Source of the DNA: Novosphingobium jiangmenense
GTDB taxonomy: Bacteria > Pseudomonadota > Alphaproteobacteria > Sphingomonadales > Sphingomonadaceae
DNA: 64,000 nt
Direction: 5' to 3'
Assembly (NCBI RefSeq): GCF_015694345.1
Contig: NZ_JADQDC010000012.1
Coordinates: 1-64,000 of the forward strand
A model generated the notes under the pieces. The model was not told where the DNA came from. It worked only from the letters and a program-made list of their open reading frames with translations, and made no database searches. The first letter of the stretch is position 1; every line of letters starts with the position of its first letter. Positions 9,058 through 18,553 of this stretch are shown here, one piece after another. The translations under genes were made by a program, and so were the position numbers.

Positions 9058-9945
9058 CTAACCCCTCGCCATTGCCGGAACCAGTTCGCGCCGCAGTTTC
9101 TCGATCAGTCGCTGCACCTTGGGCAGCAGGTGCCGGCGTTGCGGATAGACGGCCCAGATCGGATCGTCCTCCGGCCTGAACGCGGCGAGCACTTCGACGA
9201 GCGAGCCTTCGGCGATCGCCCGGCTGACATAGAATTCCGGCAACTGGCACAGGCCGATACCAGCCATTGCCGCATCGAACACCGCCGTTCCGTTGCTGCA
9301 ACGCCAGCGCCCGCGCGGACGAACCGTACGGACCTCGCCGTCGACGAGATAGCGCCACATGTCGAGGGTGGCAGGAATGCAGTCATGCGCTTCCAGATCG
9401 TCGACCGTCTCGGGCGTACCGTGAGCGGCAAGATATGCGGGGGAAGCACAGGTCACGATCCCGCGTGTCGCGATCTGCGTACGGATCAGGCGGCTGTCAG
9501 GCAGGGTGCCCGTGCGGATGGCAAGATCGTAACCTTCCGACACCAGTTCGACCACGCGGTTCGACAGGTCGAGGTCGACCGAGAGCTTCGGATACTCCTG
9601 CACGTAGGCCCGGACGATCGGCGCCACGAAGCGCTCGCCCAGCGCGGTCGGGCAGGTGATGCGCAAGTGCCCCTGCGGCTCGCCCTGAAGGTCCAACATC
9701 GCAATCGCTTCATCACGCTCGGCAATCAGGCGGCGGAACTGGTCGACCAGCGTGCGCCCGGTGTCCGTCAGGCTGACAGCCCGCGTCGTGCGGTGGAAGA
9801 ACTGCGCGCCAAGGCCCTGTTCAAGCCGCGCCACGGCCCGGCTCACGTGCGAAGTCGATGTCCCCAGCCGCTTCGCCGCTGCCACGAAGGTGCCCGTATC
9901 GGCAACCGCGACAACTTCATCTATCCCGTCCCAGCGATTGCTCAT
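9058..9945 (-). CDS. LysR-family transcriptional regulator
   Basis: 295 residues. The N-terminal winged helix-turn-helix spans about residues 5-62 (FVAAAKRLGTSTSHVSRAVARLE), followed by a LysR effector-binding domain. It belongs to the large group of LysR proteins resembling DmlR/AaeR. It is divergent from the formaldehyde dehydrogenase gene, 99 bases apart, with a palindrome in between. By the usual LysR logic it probably controls itself and that gene. The effector is unknown. Confidence 0.88.
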   Translation of the reverse strand: MSNRWDGIDEVVAVADTGTFVAAAKRLGTSTSHVSRAVARLEQGLGAQFFHRTTRAVSLTDTGRTLVDQFRRLIAERDEAIAMLDLQGEPQGHLRITCPTALGERFVAPIVRAYVQEYPKLSVDLDLSNRVVELVSEGYDLAIRTGTLPDSRLIRTQIATRGIVTCASPAYLAAHGTPETVDDLEAHDCIPATLDMWRYLVDGEVRTVRPRGRWRCSNGTAVFDAAMAGIGLCQLPEFYVSRAIAEGSLVEVLAAFRPEDDPIWAVYPQRRHLLPKVQRLIEKLRRELVPAMARG

Positions 9946-9995
9946 TATTCTCGTCTTGCAACAGTGTTTCGCATATCGGGCGATTTAACACCGGC

Positions 9996-10011
9996 TTAGC
10001 AATTATGCTAA
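9996..10011. promoter_or_regulatory. Palindrome TTAGCA-N4-TGCTAA, candidate LysR operator
   Basis: A perfect 6+6 inverted repeat lies in the spacer between the divergent LysR gene and the formaldehyde dehydrogenase gene, about 35 bases before the latter's start. Its position overlaps where an adhC promoter would be expected, so it is a plausible regulator site. Confidence 0.5.
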
Positions 10012-10044
10012 CGCGCCGCCACACCCAAAGGGAGACCCCGCACC

Positions 10045-11157
<1,113 letters not shown>

Positions 11158-11183
11158 TCCTGACCAGTTGACGTACACTCGGG

Positions 11184-11221
11184 AAAAAGGCCGGCCGGAC
11201 AACGAGTCCGGTCGGCCTTTT
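11184..11221. terminator. Bidirectional intrinsic terminator
   Basis: A stem of GGCCGGCCGGAC and GTCCGGTCGGCC (one mismatch) with loop AACGA is flanked by AAAAA on the left and TTTT on the right. It can end both the rightward adhC transcript and the convergent SDR transcript. Confidence 0.9.
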
Positions 11222-11226
11222 GAGCT

Positions 11227-12006
11227 TCACATCGCCGAGATACCGCCGTCCAGCTTGAGCTCTGCCCCGGTCATGAAGCGGCTTTCGTCGCTCGCAAGGT
11301 AGAGCACGCCAGCGGCAATGTCGTTCGGCTCGCCGACGCGGCCCAGCGGAATCTGGCGGGCCAGCTTGCCCATGACCACGTCCTTCTCGATATTGGCGTT
11401 GGTCGCGATTCCGTCGAGGATCGGCGTGTCCACGAAGGTCGGGTGGACGGAATTGCAGCGCACGTCCCAGCCGCGCTTGGCGCAGTAAAGCGCGACCGAC
11501 TTGGTCAGCATCCACACCGCTGCCTTGCTCGCATTGTAGCCCGGCATGGTGTCGGACGCGATCAGGCCGGCGATCGAGCTGATGTTGATGATCGACCCCG
11601 GCTGGTTGTCGCGCAGCAAGGGCAGGGCCTTCTGGCAACCGAGGAACACGGAATCGACGTTGATCGCAAAGCCGCGATGCCACTCTTCCAGCGTGCAGGT
11701 CTCGATATTGCCGCGCACGCCGACGCCCGCGTTGTTCACCAGCACCGAGAGCCCGCCCAGCTTCTCCGCCGCCAGCGCGACCGCCGCGTCCCAATCTGCC
11801 TCGCTGGTTACGTCATGGCGCATGGCAAAGGCCGTCCCGGCACCAATCTCGGCATTGATCGCCTCGGCCTGCGCCGCCGCACCATCGCCGTTGATGTCGG
11901 TCAGCAGCACCCGCGCACCCTCGCGCGCCAGCATCCACGCGTGCGCCGCACCCAAGCCCTGCGCCGCGCCCGTCACGAGTGCCTTCTTGCCCTGAACCCT
12001 GCTCAT
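11227..12006 (-). CDS. Short-chain dehydrogenase/reductase (classical SDR)
   Basis: 259 residues from the ATG at 12006, chosen because AGGAG lies upstream. The longer frame to 12057 has no binding site. The cofactor motif TGAAQGLGAAHA, the structural NNAGVG, the catalytic Ser in INISSIAG and the YNASK (Tyr-x-x-x-Lys) motif are all present. An aspartate after the second strand (LLTDINGD) suggests NAD(H) preference. It resembles cyclopentanol / 3-alpha(20-beta)-hydroxysteroid dehydrogenase-like SDRs common in sphingomonads. The substrate is unknown. It appears to be a single-gene unit. Confidence 0.88.
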   Translation of the reverse strand: MSRVQGKKALVTGAAQGLGAAHAWMLAREGARVLLTDINGDGAAAQAEAINAEIGAGTAFAMRHDVTSEADWDAAVALAAEKLGGLSVLVNNAGVGVRGNIETCTLEEWHRGFAINVDSVFLGCQKALPLLRDNQPGSIINISSIAGLIASDTMPGYNASKAAVWMLTKSVALYCAKRGWDVRCNSVHPTFVDTPILDGIATNANIEKDVVMGKLARQIPLGRVGEPNDIAAGVLYLASDESRFMTGAELKLDGGISAM

Positions 12007-12077
12007 CGCGTCGCTCTCCTGCTTTCCGTTTGCGTCAACGAAGCAAGTTGAATGCAATCGCGCAAGTCTCGGAAATG

Positions 12078-12620
12078 TCAGCCCATGATCCCGGGCGCGA
12101 GCAGCAGCAGCATCCGCACGTCGATGGCATAGCCCTCGGCGCGCTTCGCGGCGAGGAAGCTCTCGATTTCCGTAAGGGCAACCCGGTGCACGGTGATGCC
12201 TTCGCCTTCCACGCCGCCGCCTTCGGAAACTTTTTCCAGATCGCGTGCACGGAACAGCGTGAAGGCCTCTGTCACCATCCCCGGCGAGGAATGGAACTCA
12301 CCGAGCGATTCGATCTTGCCGGGGCGGTAGCCGGTCTCTTCCTCCAACTCGCGCGCGGCGGCCTCTGCGGCATCCTCGTTCTCCGCCCCGGCCTCGTCCC
12401 CGATCAGCCCGGCGGGCAGTTCGATGCACGGACGGCCCAGCGGCACGCGGAACTGTTCGACCAGCAGCACGTGTCCGTCCTCGATGGCCAGGATCACCGC
12501 CGCCTTGATGTTGCGATTGCGCGAGACGTATTCCCATCGCCCGCGCGTCTTTGTGACGATGAAGCGGCCCTGCCAGTGGATCTGCTCGGCGTGGTCGCGA
12601 TACTCTTCTTCAAGACTCAT
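12078..12620 (-). CDS. Nudix hydrolase, ADP-ribose pyrophosphatase-like
   Basis: 180 residues. The Nudix box is clear at its C-terminal side (RELEEETGY preceded by a correctly spaced glutamate), while the leading glycine is displaced by two residues. The context GRPCIELPAGLIGDEAG fits the ADP-ribose/NDP-sugar pyrophosphatase branch (NudF type). It starts in a four-base ATGA overlap with the TPM-domain gene, so it is the last member of the lemA-TPM-TPM-Nudix operon. Confidence 0.85.
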   Translation of the reverse strand: MSLEEEYRDHAEQIHWQGRFIVTKTRGRWEYVSRNRNIKAAVILAIEDGHVLLVEQFRVPLGRPCIELPAGLIGDEAGAENEDAAEAAARELEEETGYRPGKIESLGEFHSSPGMVTEAFTLFRARDLEKVSEGGGVEGEGITVHRVALTEIESFLAAKRAEGYAIDVRMLLLLAPGIMG

Positions 12621-13300
12621 ACTTCGATCAACCTGTCCGGCAATTCGTTCACATCATTGGCATCGCGGGGGAAGTGCTCCGACAGGACCTTGCCCACCTC
12701 AGCCACCGCTGCCGCCATGCCTTCGGCCATGCGCCCCTGCCGCAGCGGATCGAGCATGGCCTTCATCGCGTGCCCCCAGGTCTCGGGCGAGACTTTCGAG
12801 GCAATCGCGGCATCGGCAATGATCTCGGCGCGATGCTCGGCAAGGCTGAGGTAGATCAGCACGCCAGTCCGCCCCGAGGTGCGGCTCTCGGCACCGACAC
12901 GGAAGCACGTCAGCGCCCGCTCGCGCACCCGGGCATTGCGCACCTGGCGCGGCGTCAGCCACAGGCCGAGCGGGGTGAACCGCATCAGCAGGTAAGTCCC
13001 GCCGAACTTCAGCGTCGCCACCGTCAGCGCAAGGCCAAGCACCGCGCGCGGGCTCCATTCGAACGCCCACAGGCCCAGCAAGTGCTCGACCAGCGAAAGG
13101 TAGAAGCCCGGCATGATCTCCAGCGCACAGAGCGCCAGGAATGCCACGAAAGCGCTCCACGCCAGCGCCACGTCGCGATAGGTGTCAGAACGAGGCGTCA
13201 CGATCGTGACGATCTCGCCCGCGCTTTGCGCCTCGGCTGCGGCCACGGCGTCGGACACGATCTTGTGATCCGCCTCGGTCATCTGCACGAGCCTGCTCAT
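12617..13300 (-). CDS. TPM-domain membrane protein (second TPM paralogue)
   Basis: 227 residues from the ATG at 13300. It begins with SRLVQMTEADHKIVSDAVAAAE and an AGEIVTIV segment typical of TPM domains, then has two hydrophobic stretches near residues 45-100, and returns to TPM-like sequence (RTGVLIYLSLAEHRAEIIADAAI). It lacks a signal peptide. The start overlaps the stop of the upstream TPM gene by one base (TGATG), indicating translational coupling. TPM proteins of this kind are annotated as putative phosphatases or protein-turnover factors, and no activity can be assigned here. Confidence 0.82.
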   Translation of the reverse strand: MSRLVQMTEADHKIVSDAVAAAEAQSAGEIVTIVTPRSDTYRDVALAWSAFVAFLALCALEIMPGFYLSLVEHLLGLWAFEWSPRAVLGLALTVATLKFGGTYLLMRFTPLGLWLTPRQVRNARVRERALTCFRVGAESRTSGRTGVLIYLSLAEHRAEIIADAAIASKVSPETWGHAMKAMLDPLRQGRMAEGMAAAVAEVGKVLSEHFPRDANDVNELPDRLIEV

Positions 13301-14142
13301 CACCAGTCCCCCGAAGCGCCGCCGCCGCCGAAGTCGCCTCCGCCGAAACCTCCAAAGCCACCACCGCCGCCCCAGTCGGAACCGCCACCACTGCCCCAAC
13401 CGCCGGAACTGCGGTTGCTGTGCGAAGCGCCGCGCGCGATCTCGCTCAGGCCCCACAGCACGATGCCCGGATCGATCCCGCTGCGGCGCTGGGCAAACCC
13501 GCGCTTGCGCCGCCCGAAGATCGAGATCATCACCACGATCAACACGACCCAGAAGATCGCGCTGCCGATGGTGGATCCGCCGGAACCTTCCTCGCGCGCT
13601 CCCGCTTTCGCCGCTTCGGCAATCGCCTTGGCATCCGCAGGATCGCGATTGAGTTGCGCAAGGATCTGGTCGACGCCCGCGCTGATGCCCCCGGCATAGT
13701 CGCCGGCCTTGAACCGAGGCGTGATCACGCCTGTGATGATGCGCCCGGCGAGCACGTCGGGCATGTACTCCTCGAGGCCGTAGCCAACCTCGATCCGCAC
13801 CTTGCGCTCGTTGGGCGCGACCAGCAGGATCAAACCCTGATCGGTGGACTTGCCGCCCACACCCCATTCATGGCCAAGCGCAGCGCCGTAACTCTCGATG
13901 TCCTGCCCATCGAGCGAATTGATTGTCGCCACGATCACCGCCCGCCCAGTCTGCGCGTTGTAGGCAGACAGCTTCTGCGCCAGCGCCGCCTCGTCGGCGT
14001 CGGGAATGATCGCGGCCTGATCCAGCACGGGGCCCGCAGGCCGTGCAGGCATGGCCGCGTGCGCCGCTCCCGCAACCAGCAGGAGCAGCACCGCGACAGC
14101 CTGCCAGAAAGCCCGCGCCATGGCCCCTTGGGGGCGCGTCAC
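13300..14142 (-). CDS. TPM-domain exported protein with glycine-rich tail (YgcG family)
   Basis: 280 residues from a GTG at 14142, or 273 from the ATG at 14121, which gives a cleaner signal peptide (MARAFWQAVAVLLLLVAGAAHA). The TPM domain occupies about residues 40-165 (GRAVIVATINSLDGQDIESY, STDQGLILLVAPNERKVRIEVGYGLE). A transmembrane helix near 195-212 (IFWVVLIVVMISIFGRR) is followed by a Gly/Ser/Trp/Asp-rich cytoplasmic tail ending GGGGASGDW, the hallmark of the family. It follows lemA almost directly. LemA plus TPM is a widespread pair of unknown biochemical role at the membrane. Confidence 0.88.
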   Translation of the reverse strand: MTRPQGAMARAFWQAVAVLLLLVAGAAHAAMPARPAGPVLDQAAIIPDADEAALAQKLSAYNAQTGRAVIVATINSLDGQDIESYGAALGHEWGVGGKSTDQGLILLVAPNERKVRIEVGYGLEEYMPDVLAGRIITGVITPRFKAGDYAGGISAGVDQILAQLNRDPADAKAIAEAAKAGAREEGSGGSTIGSAIFWVVLIVVMISIFGRRKRGFAQRRSGIDPGIVLWGLSEIARGASHSNRSSGGWGSGGGSDWGGGGGFGGFGGGDFGGGGASGDW

Positions 14143-14143
14143 C

Positions 14144-14770
14144 TTACTTGCCCGAAGCTGCCGGAGCCGGAGCGTTCATGTCGAAGTTCACCGTCGGCGC
14201 CACTTCCGATCCTGCAGTCGCCTTGAAAGGCACCATCGGCTTGGCGCCATGGATGAGCTTTGCGCCGATCGCATCGGGGAAGGTGCGGATCGTGGTGTTA
14301 TAGGCCTGCACCGCCTCGTTGTAGCGCGTGCGTGCCACGTTGATGCGGTTCTCCGTGCCTTCGAGCTGCACCATCAGGTCTGCAAAGCGCGCCTGGCTCT
14401 GCAGCTGCGGGTAGTTCTCCACCACCGTTCGCAGCTGGCCGAGCGCCTGGGTCAACTGGTTCTGCGCGTTCTGGAATTTTTCGAATTCTTCCGGGTTCGA
14501 AAGATCGTCGGTGGTGATATTGATCGAGGTCGCCCGCGCTCGCGCATCGGTCACGTTGGTCAGGATCTGCGTTTCCGAAGCCGCCGCGCCCTTGGCCGTG
14601 GCCACGAGGTTGGGGATCAGGTCGGCACGACGCTGGTAGGAGCTTTCGACATCGGCCCAGCGCGCCTTGGCCTCTTCCTCGGCCGCGGGGACGGAGTTGA
14701 TTCCGCAGGCCGAAAGGCTGGCGGCGGCAACGGTGGCGAATGCAATCTGCGTGAAGCGGGTAGCGGCCAT
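14144..14770 (-). CDS. lemA: LemA family lipoprotein
   Basis: 208 residues from the ATG at 14770. The N-terminal lipobox LSAC|G (AAASLSACGINSV) indicates a lipid-anchored protein, which differs slightly from the N-out transmembrane form in other bacteria. The LemA core has the expected RRADLIPNLVATAKGAAASE motif, and two long helices follow (NQLTQALGQLRTVVENYPQL, then ENRINVARTRYNEAVQAYN). It is the first gene of a leftward operon with two TPM proteins and a Nudix hydrolase. It is divergent from mscL. Confidence 0.92.
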   Translation of the reverse strand: MAATRFTQIAFATVAAASLSACGINSVPAAEEEAKARWADVESSYQRRADLIPNLVATAKGAAASETQILTNVTDARARATSINITTDDLSNPEEFEKFQNAQNQLTQALGQLRTVVENYPQLQSQARFADLMVQLEGTENRINVARTRYNEAVQAYNTTIRTFPDAIGAKLIHGAKPMVPFKATAGSEVAPTVNFDMNAPAPAASGK

Positions 14771-14901
14771 CGACGTAAGTTCCCCTTGGAGTTGTGCAAC
14801 AGAGATAGCGGGCCACCGTCGCGGTTCAAGATGCGCCCGCTTTGCAACCGATTGGCACTTGTGACGTTCCGCGCTGAGTGGCAACCAACGGAAAAGGGAT
14901 C

Positions 14902-15375
14902 ATGGTAAACACGGACGTTAAGGGGGAAGTGGTCGGCATGTTCGGAGAGTTCAAGAAATTCATCGCGCGCGGCAACGTGCTCGATCTCGCAGTCGGCGTG
15001 ATCATCGGCGGCGCTTTCGGCAAGATTGTCACCTCGCTTACCGAAAGCGTGATCATGCCTGTCGTCGGCTTCATCACTGGCGGTGTCGATTTCACGCGCT
15101 ATTTCGTCCGCTTGGGGCCAGTCCCTGCTGACTACAAGGGCGATCCTTCAAGCTATGCCGAACTGAAGGCGGCCGGCGTGCCGATGATCGGCTATGGCGA
15201 TTTCATCACCCAGGCGGTTAACTTCGTCATCGTCGCTTTCATCATCTTCCTGCTGGTGAAGGCGATCAACAAGGCCTTCGAAAAGCCGGCCGAGGAAGCG
15301 CCCGCTGCACCAGCCGGGCCGACCGAGGTCGAGCTCCTCGCCGAAATCCGCGATGCACTGAAGGGCAAGGGTTGA
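14902..15375 (+). CDS. mscL: Large-conductance mechanosensitive channel
   Basis: 157 residues from the ATG at 14902, which has AAGGG just upstream. A GTG eight codons earlier is possible. The MscL signature is clear: [21 protein letters not shown] for the N-terminal amphipathic helix and the pore-lining TM1, then TM2 [21 protein letters not shown], and the C-terminal cytoplasmic helix [15 protein letters not shown]. It forms a homopentameric safety valve that opens under hypo-osmotic shock. The gene stands alone with its own terminator. Confidence 0.96.
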   Translation: MVNTDVKGEVVGMFGEFKKFIARGNVLDLAVGVIIGGAFGKIVTSLTESVIMPVVGFITGGVDFTRYFVRLGPVPADYKGDPSSYAELKAAGVPMIGYGDFITQAVNFVIVAFIIFLLVKAINKAFEKPAEEAPAAPAGPTEVELLAEIRDALKGKG

Positions 15376-15412
15376 AGGCCAGGGGCTGAACCAGCAGATC
15401 GGGACAATTCAG

Positions 15413-15438
15413 GGGGCGGGCGCGATCCCGCCCCTTTT
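15413..15438 (+). terminator. Intrinsic terminator after mscL
   Basis: Stem GGGGCGGG / CCCGCCCC with loop CGCGAT followed by TTTT. Confidence 0.88.
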
Positions 15439-15464
15439 CATTTGCGCGCGCATCCCTATATGGG

Positions 15465-15806
15465 ACCCTGCCGGTTTCGGCCGGCTATGGTGATAAACTG
15501 CGGCGTGCAATAGGCACAGCGGACCCGGGGGCGGTACCCGGCGGCTCCACCATCACTACAGGGTCTTCGCGGACCTTGGCCTTGTTGTCGCAAGGGTGTT
15601 GCTGGGGCCGAACTAGGATCGACGTGTGTTGAAAAGCGCTGTTTTTGCCCGGGCTGAGTAACCCGTTCAAGGCTCAAAACTCACAAGTGCCAACGACAAC
15701 GAAGCACTTGCTCTCGCTGCATAATTCTAGGGGCTAACGCCCTGAAGTTATAAGGTTAGAGCACGGTTCGGACCGAACCGGGTAACAGAATCGGAAACCG
15801 GGGGCT
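15465..15806 (+). ncRNA. ssrA: Two-piece (circularly permuted) tmRNA
   Basis: The acceptor end comes first: a piece ending CGGCTCC-ACCA at 15552. After a spacer the mRNA-like piece starts GGGGCCGAACTAGGATCGAC at 15604. GGGGCCG pairs with CGGCTCC to make the tRNA-like acceptor stem, with one G-U pair. The tag reading frame at 15689-15724 encodes ANDNEALALAA then TAA, matching alphaproteobacterial degradation tags. A long-range helix CCGGTTTC (15471-15478) with GAAACCGG (15794-15801) closes the molecule. Outer ends are approximate. The permuted order and split processing are known for alphaproteobacteria. The RNA rescues stalled ribosomes and tags the peptide for proteolysis. Confidence 0.95.
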
Positions 15807-15847
15807 GGGGGCGAGCCTAGCAACAGAATCGCCCTACTTGCTTCCCC

Positions 15848-16093
15848 TTACTTGTCGGTCTGGCCCTCAAGCTCCTGCAGCCGCTTTTCCATGCGCAGCG
15901 AGTCAAGAATCTTCGCCCCGGCGATGAACACCGCGCCGGTTGCCGCTGCGAACAGCATCTTGCCGGGGAAACCGGGATATTGCCCGAGATAGGCATGACC
16001 GCGCTCGACCGCGCCCAGCGCCAGCGCATAGATCACCGCAAACGCCTCGAAGCGGGTCTTGATCACGAACAGTCGACCGATCTTGCGAAGCAT
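15848..16093 (-). CDS. Small membrane protein of unknown function
   Basis: 81 residues from the ATG at 16093. Two hydrophobic stretches (FEAFAVIYALALGAVERG near residues 14-31 and MLFAAATGAVFIAGAKIL near 45-62) are followed by a charged tail EKRLQELEGQTDK. The N-terminus is basic. I do not recognise a characterised family, though small proteins of this style occur in sphingomonads. It lies convergent with ssrA. A CtrA-like sequence lies 73-90 bases upstream of its start. Confidence 0.65.
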   Translation of the reverse strand: MLRKIGRLFVIKTRFEAFAVIYALALGAVERGHAYLGQYPGFPGKMLFAAATGAVFIAGAKILDSLRMEKRLQELEGQTDK

Positions 16094-16165
16094 CCGAAAC
16101 GTTATCCTCTTCTGAAGAGTCTCTCCGCAAGCATCGTGCCAGATCATGAAACGCTGGCAATAGTC

Positions 16166-16183
16166 TGGTTAATGCAATCTTCA
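16166..16183 (-). promoter_or_regulatory. CtrA-like motif TGAA-N7-TTAACCA
   Basis: Read on the minus strand, the site is TGAA, seven bases, then TTAACCA, against the known CtrA consensus TTAA-N7-TTAACC(AT). One mismatch lies in the first half. It is upstream of the small membrane protein gene. The evidence is weak on its own. Confidence 0.3.
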
Positions 16184-16240
16184 CTGTAAAGCGAAGCGAC
16201 AACCTGCGGAGCGACCCTTTGCAGGGATACGCGGAAAGCC

Positions 16241-17506
16241 TCAGGCGAGTTCCGGGAGCCCTAGCGCTTCGAGCAAGGCTGCTCTTGCACCTATGACAGA
16301 ACGCGCCAAGGATTCTCCGCCCAAATCAGCAGGATCGATCTGTTCCGGCCAGTGCATCGCCACCACATTTTCAAGCCGCGCGATCTTCGCCTCGTCCAGC
16401 AGGAAGCGCGGATCGACGGTGGCAGGATCGGCGACAACCCGCAGGCGCAGGCATGCAGGCCCGCCGCCATTGGCCATCGACTGGCGCACATCCACCGGCA
16501 GAACTTTGCGGATCGGGCCGTTCGAGGCGACGTGACCGTCCAGCCAACTGCGCACAGATGGCGTCTCCCAAGCCTCCAGCGGGATCACCAGACCCATTTC
16601 ACCGGTTGGCAGCGTCAGCAACTGCGCATTGAACAGGTAACTGCGGATCGCATCGCCAAGGCTGACGACGCTCGCTGGAACCACCACGATCTCGGCCTCG
16701 GGCAGCTTCTCGCGTATCGCGGCGTAAGTGCCCTCCGGATCGGCAAAGGCCTGCTCGTGCGTGAACAGCACGCGTTCGTTGGCCACGGCCACCACATCGT
16801 TATGGAACGCCCCTGCCGCGATGGCATCGGGGGATTGCTCCACGAACAGGCAGCGTTCAGGATTCAGCCCGTGCAACCGCGCCACCGCCCGGCTCGCCTG
16901 CTCGTGCTGGCGTGCAGGGAAGGCTCCGCCCGTCGTCCCGTAAACGAAGATCTCAAGACCCGGCGCGTCGTGGCTGGCGCACATGCGCATGTGGTTGGCC
17001 GCGCCCTCATCGCCAAAGCAGGGTGGCACCGCGTCGTGCACAGCAAAGGCCGAAGAGTTGCTGAAGGCTAGTCGCAACTGGCGCACGGTATCGGGCCATT
17101 CCTGCGAGCGGTGCGGCATCGTCACGAGGTTCGCCGCAGTCATGTGGCACCGCCCGTCTGCCGTATCGGGCGCGGGGCTGACGGTTGCTGCGTTTGCCGT
17201 CCACATCGACGAGGCCGACCATGCCGCCGCCCGCAAGCGTCGCTGCGCTGCGTCGCTTTCGTCAATGCTTTCAAGGCCAAGCGCGCGCAGCAGCACCGGG
17301 TTGGGACGGGGCAGGGGCGCAAACAGGCCCTGCGTCAGCCCAAGGCCGATGTTGTGCTGCATCTTGCCCAACCCCTGGAGCGCCGCGGCGCGCGGGTAGG
17401 ACACTTCGCCCGCGTTGCTGGCCGAAGCGAGGTTGCCCAGGCTCAGGCCGGCGTAGTTGTGGCTGGGGCCGACGAGGCCATCGAAGTTGATTTCAACGAG
17501 TGCCAT
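16241..17506 (-). CDS. astB: N-succinylarginine dihydrolase
   Basis: 421 residues. It converts N2-succinylarginine to N2-succinylornithine, CO2 and two NH3 in the arginine succinyltransferase (AST) pathway. Recognisable AstB features are the start VEINFDGLVGPSHNYAGLS, the ALQGLGKM segment, GLFAPLPRPN, the His in FHNDVVAV and the late nucleophile-region GGGPACLRLRVV. It follows astA by nine bases and is the last gene of the leftward operon M20 hydrolase-astA-astB. Confidence 0.95.
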   Translation of the reverse strand: MALVEINFDGLVGPSHNYAGLSLGNLASASNAGEVSYPRAAALQGLGKMQHNIGLGLTQGLFAPLPRPNPVLLRALGLESIDESDAAQRRLRAAAWSASSMWTANAATVSPAPDTADGRCHMTAANLVTMPHRSQEWPDTVRQLRLAFSNSSAFAVHDAVPPCFGDEGAANHMRMCASHDAPGLEIFVYGTTGGAFPARQHEQASRAVARLHGLNPERCLFVEQSPDAIAAGAFHNDVVAVANERVLFTHEQAFADPEGTYAAIREKLPEAEIVVVPASVVSLGDAIRSYLFNAQLLTLPTGEMGLVIPLEAWETPSVRSWLDGHVASNGPIRKVLPVDVRQSMANGGGPACLRLRVVADPATVDPRFLLDEAKIARLENVVAMHWPEQIDPADLGGESLARSVIGARAALLEALGLPELA

Positions 17507-17515
17507 GTCTTTCCC

Positions 17516-18553
17516 TCAGCGGCCCACGAACCAGACCTTGTCGCCCACGCTGACGCCCAGCGCCGCGGCGGCCACGGGATCGAGTGTAAGGCCCTCATCG
17601 GTCTCGGCAATCTCGGCGAAAGTGCAGCGATATTCGGCGAGTTTGCCGGTTGCCACCAGCGCCTTGACCACGCTGCCGCTACCTTCCGGAGCGCGGATGT
17701 GGGCGAGGGGCACCTCCTTCGCCTCGCAGATCGAGCGCACGCGGTCGGTCCGCGCGGTCATCGTCGGGCCGCCGTCGAAGATGTCGACATAGCCTTCGTA
17801 GGCAAAGCCTTCCTCCTCGAGCATCCGCATTGCGGCGCGGCCTGAGGGATGAGGCAGGCCGATGGCGGAGCGCGCGGTTTCGGGCAGCATGGCGATGTAG
17901 ACCGGGTGCTTGGGCATCAGGTCGGCGATGAACTGGTTGCCGTTGATCGCGTTGAAATAGTCGGCTTCCTGGAAGCTCATGCCGAAGAAGCGGCCGGCGA
18001 CTCCGTCCCAGAAGGGCGATCCGCCGCGCTCGTCTATCACGCCGCGAAGTTCAGCCAAGATCTTGTCGCCAAAGCGTTTTCTGTGCATCGCGATGAACAG
18101 GTAGCGGCTGCGGGCGAGCAACATGCCAAGGCCACCTGCGCGTTCCGAGGGGTGCAGGAACAACCCGCCGACTTCGCTCGATCCTTCGAGGTCGGTGACG
18201 AGGTTGAGCATCTCGGCGCGGAAGGTGCGGCCAAGTTCTTGAGAATGCTGGGTAAGCGTGGCCATCCTGTACGAATAGAAGGGCCACTGATGGCCGACCG
18301 AGGTGAAGATCTGCGCTGTGCCGCGCACCTCGCCGGTCGCCGTGTCCTCCAGCACCAGAACGAAAAGTTCGTCCTTCGGATTCTTCGGGTCGCCCTCTTC
18401 GGTGTTGGCGTAAGCCTCTGAAGCGCGAGACAATTTCGCCGTCAGCGCCTTGCGATCGGGGGGCAGGTTGGTGAAGCCGCCGCCGGTGAGCTTGGCCATT
18501 TCATAGAGCGGTTGGAGATCGTTCGCGCGGGCGGCACGGATGCGGAATGTCAT
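17516..18553 (-). CDS. astA: Arginine N-succinyltransferase
   Basis: 345 residues, normal for AstA. It transfers succinyl from succinyl-CoA to arginine, the first step of ammonia-producing arginine catabolism. The family text includes the N-terminal RIRAARANDLQPLYEMAKLTGGGFTNLP region (starting IRAARANDLQPLYEMAK), the GGLFLHPSERAGGLGMLLARSRYLF acetyl-CoA-like fold segment and the conserved FFGMSFQEADYF. Many proteobacteria have two AST transferase subunits, and only one gene is present here. Its ATG overlaps the stop of the upstream M20 gene by four bases. Confidence 0.95.
   Translation of the reverse strand: MTFRIRAARANDLQPLYEMAKLTGGGFTNLPPDRKALTAKLSRASEAYANTEEGDPKNPKDELFVLVLEDTATGEVRGTAQIFTSVGHQWPFYSYRMATLTQHSQELGRTFRAEMLNLVTDLEGSSEVGGLFLHPSERAGGLGMLLARSRYLFIAMHRKRFGDKILAELRGVIDERGGSPFWDGVAGRFFGMSFQEADYFNAINGNQFIADLMPKHPVYIAMLPETARSAIGLPHPSGRAAMRMLEEEGFAYEGYVDIFDGGPTMTARTDRVRSICEAKEVPLAHIRAPEGSGSVVKALVATGKLAEYRCTFAEIAETDEGLTLDPVAAAALGVSVGDKVWFVGR

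Noticed and set aside
14878-14901. GTG at 14878 as the mscL start
   Set aside because: The ATG at 14902 has a better-placed AAGGG and gives a protein nearer the family length.
15456-15677. Short open frames around 15456-15677 on the minus strand
   Set aside because: They lie inside the ssrA RNA gene and are explained by its structure.
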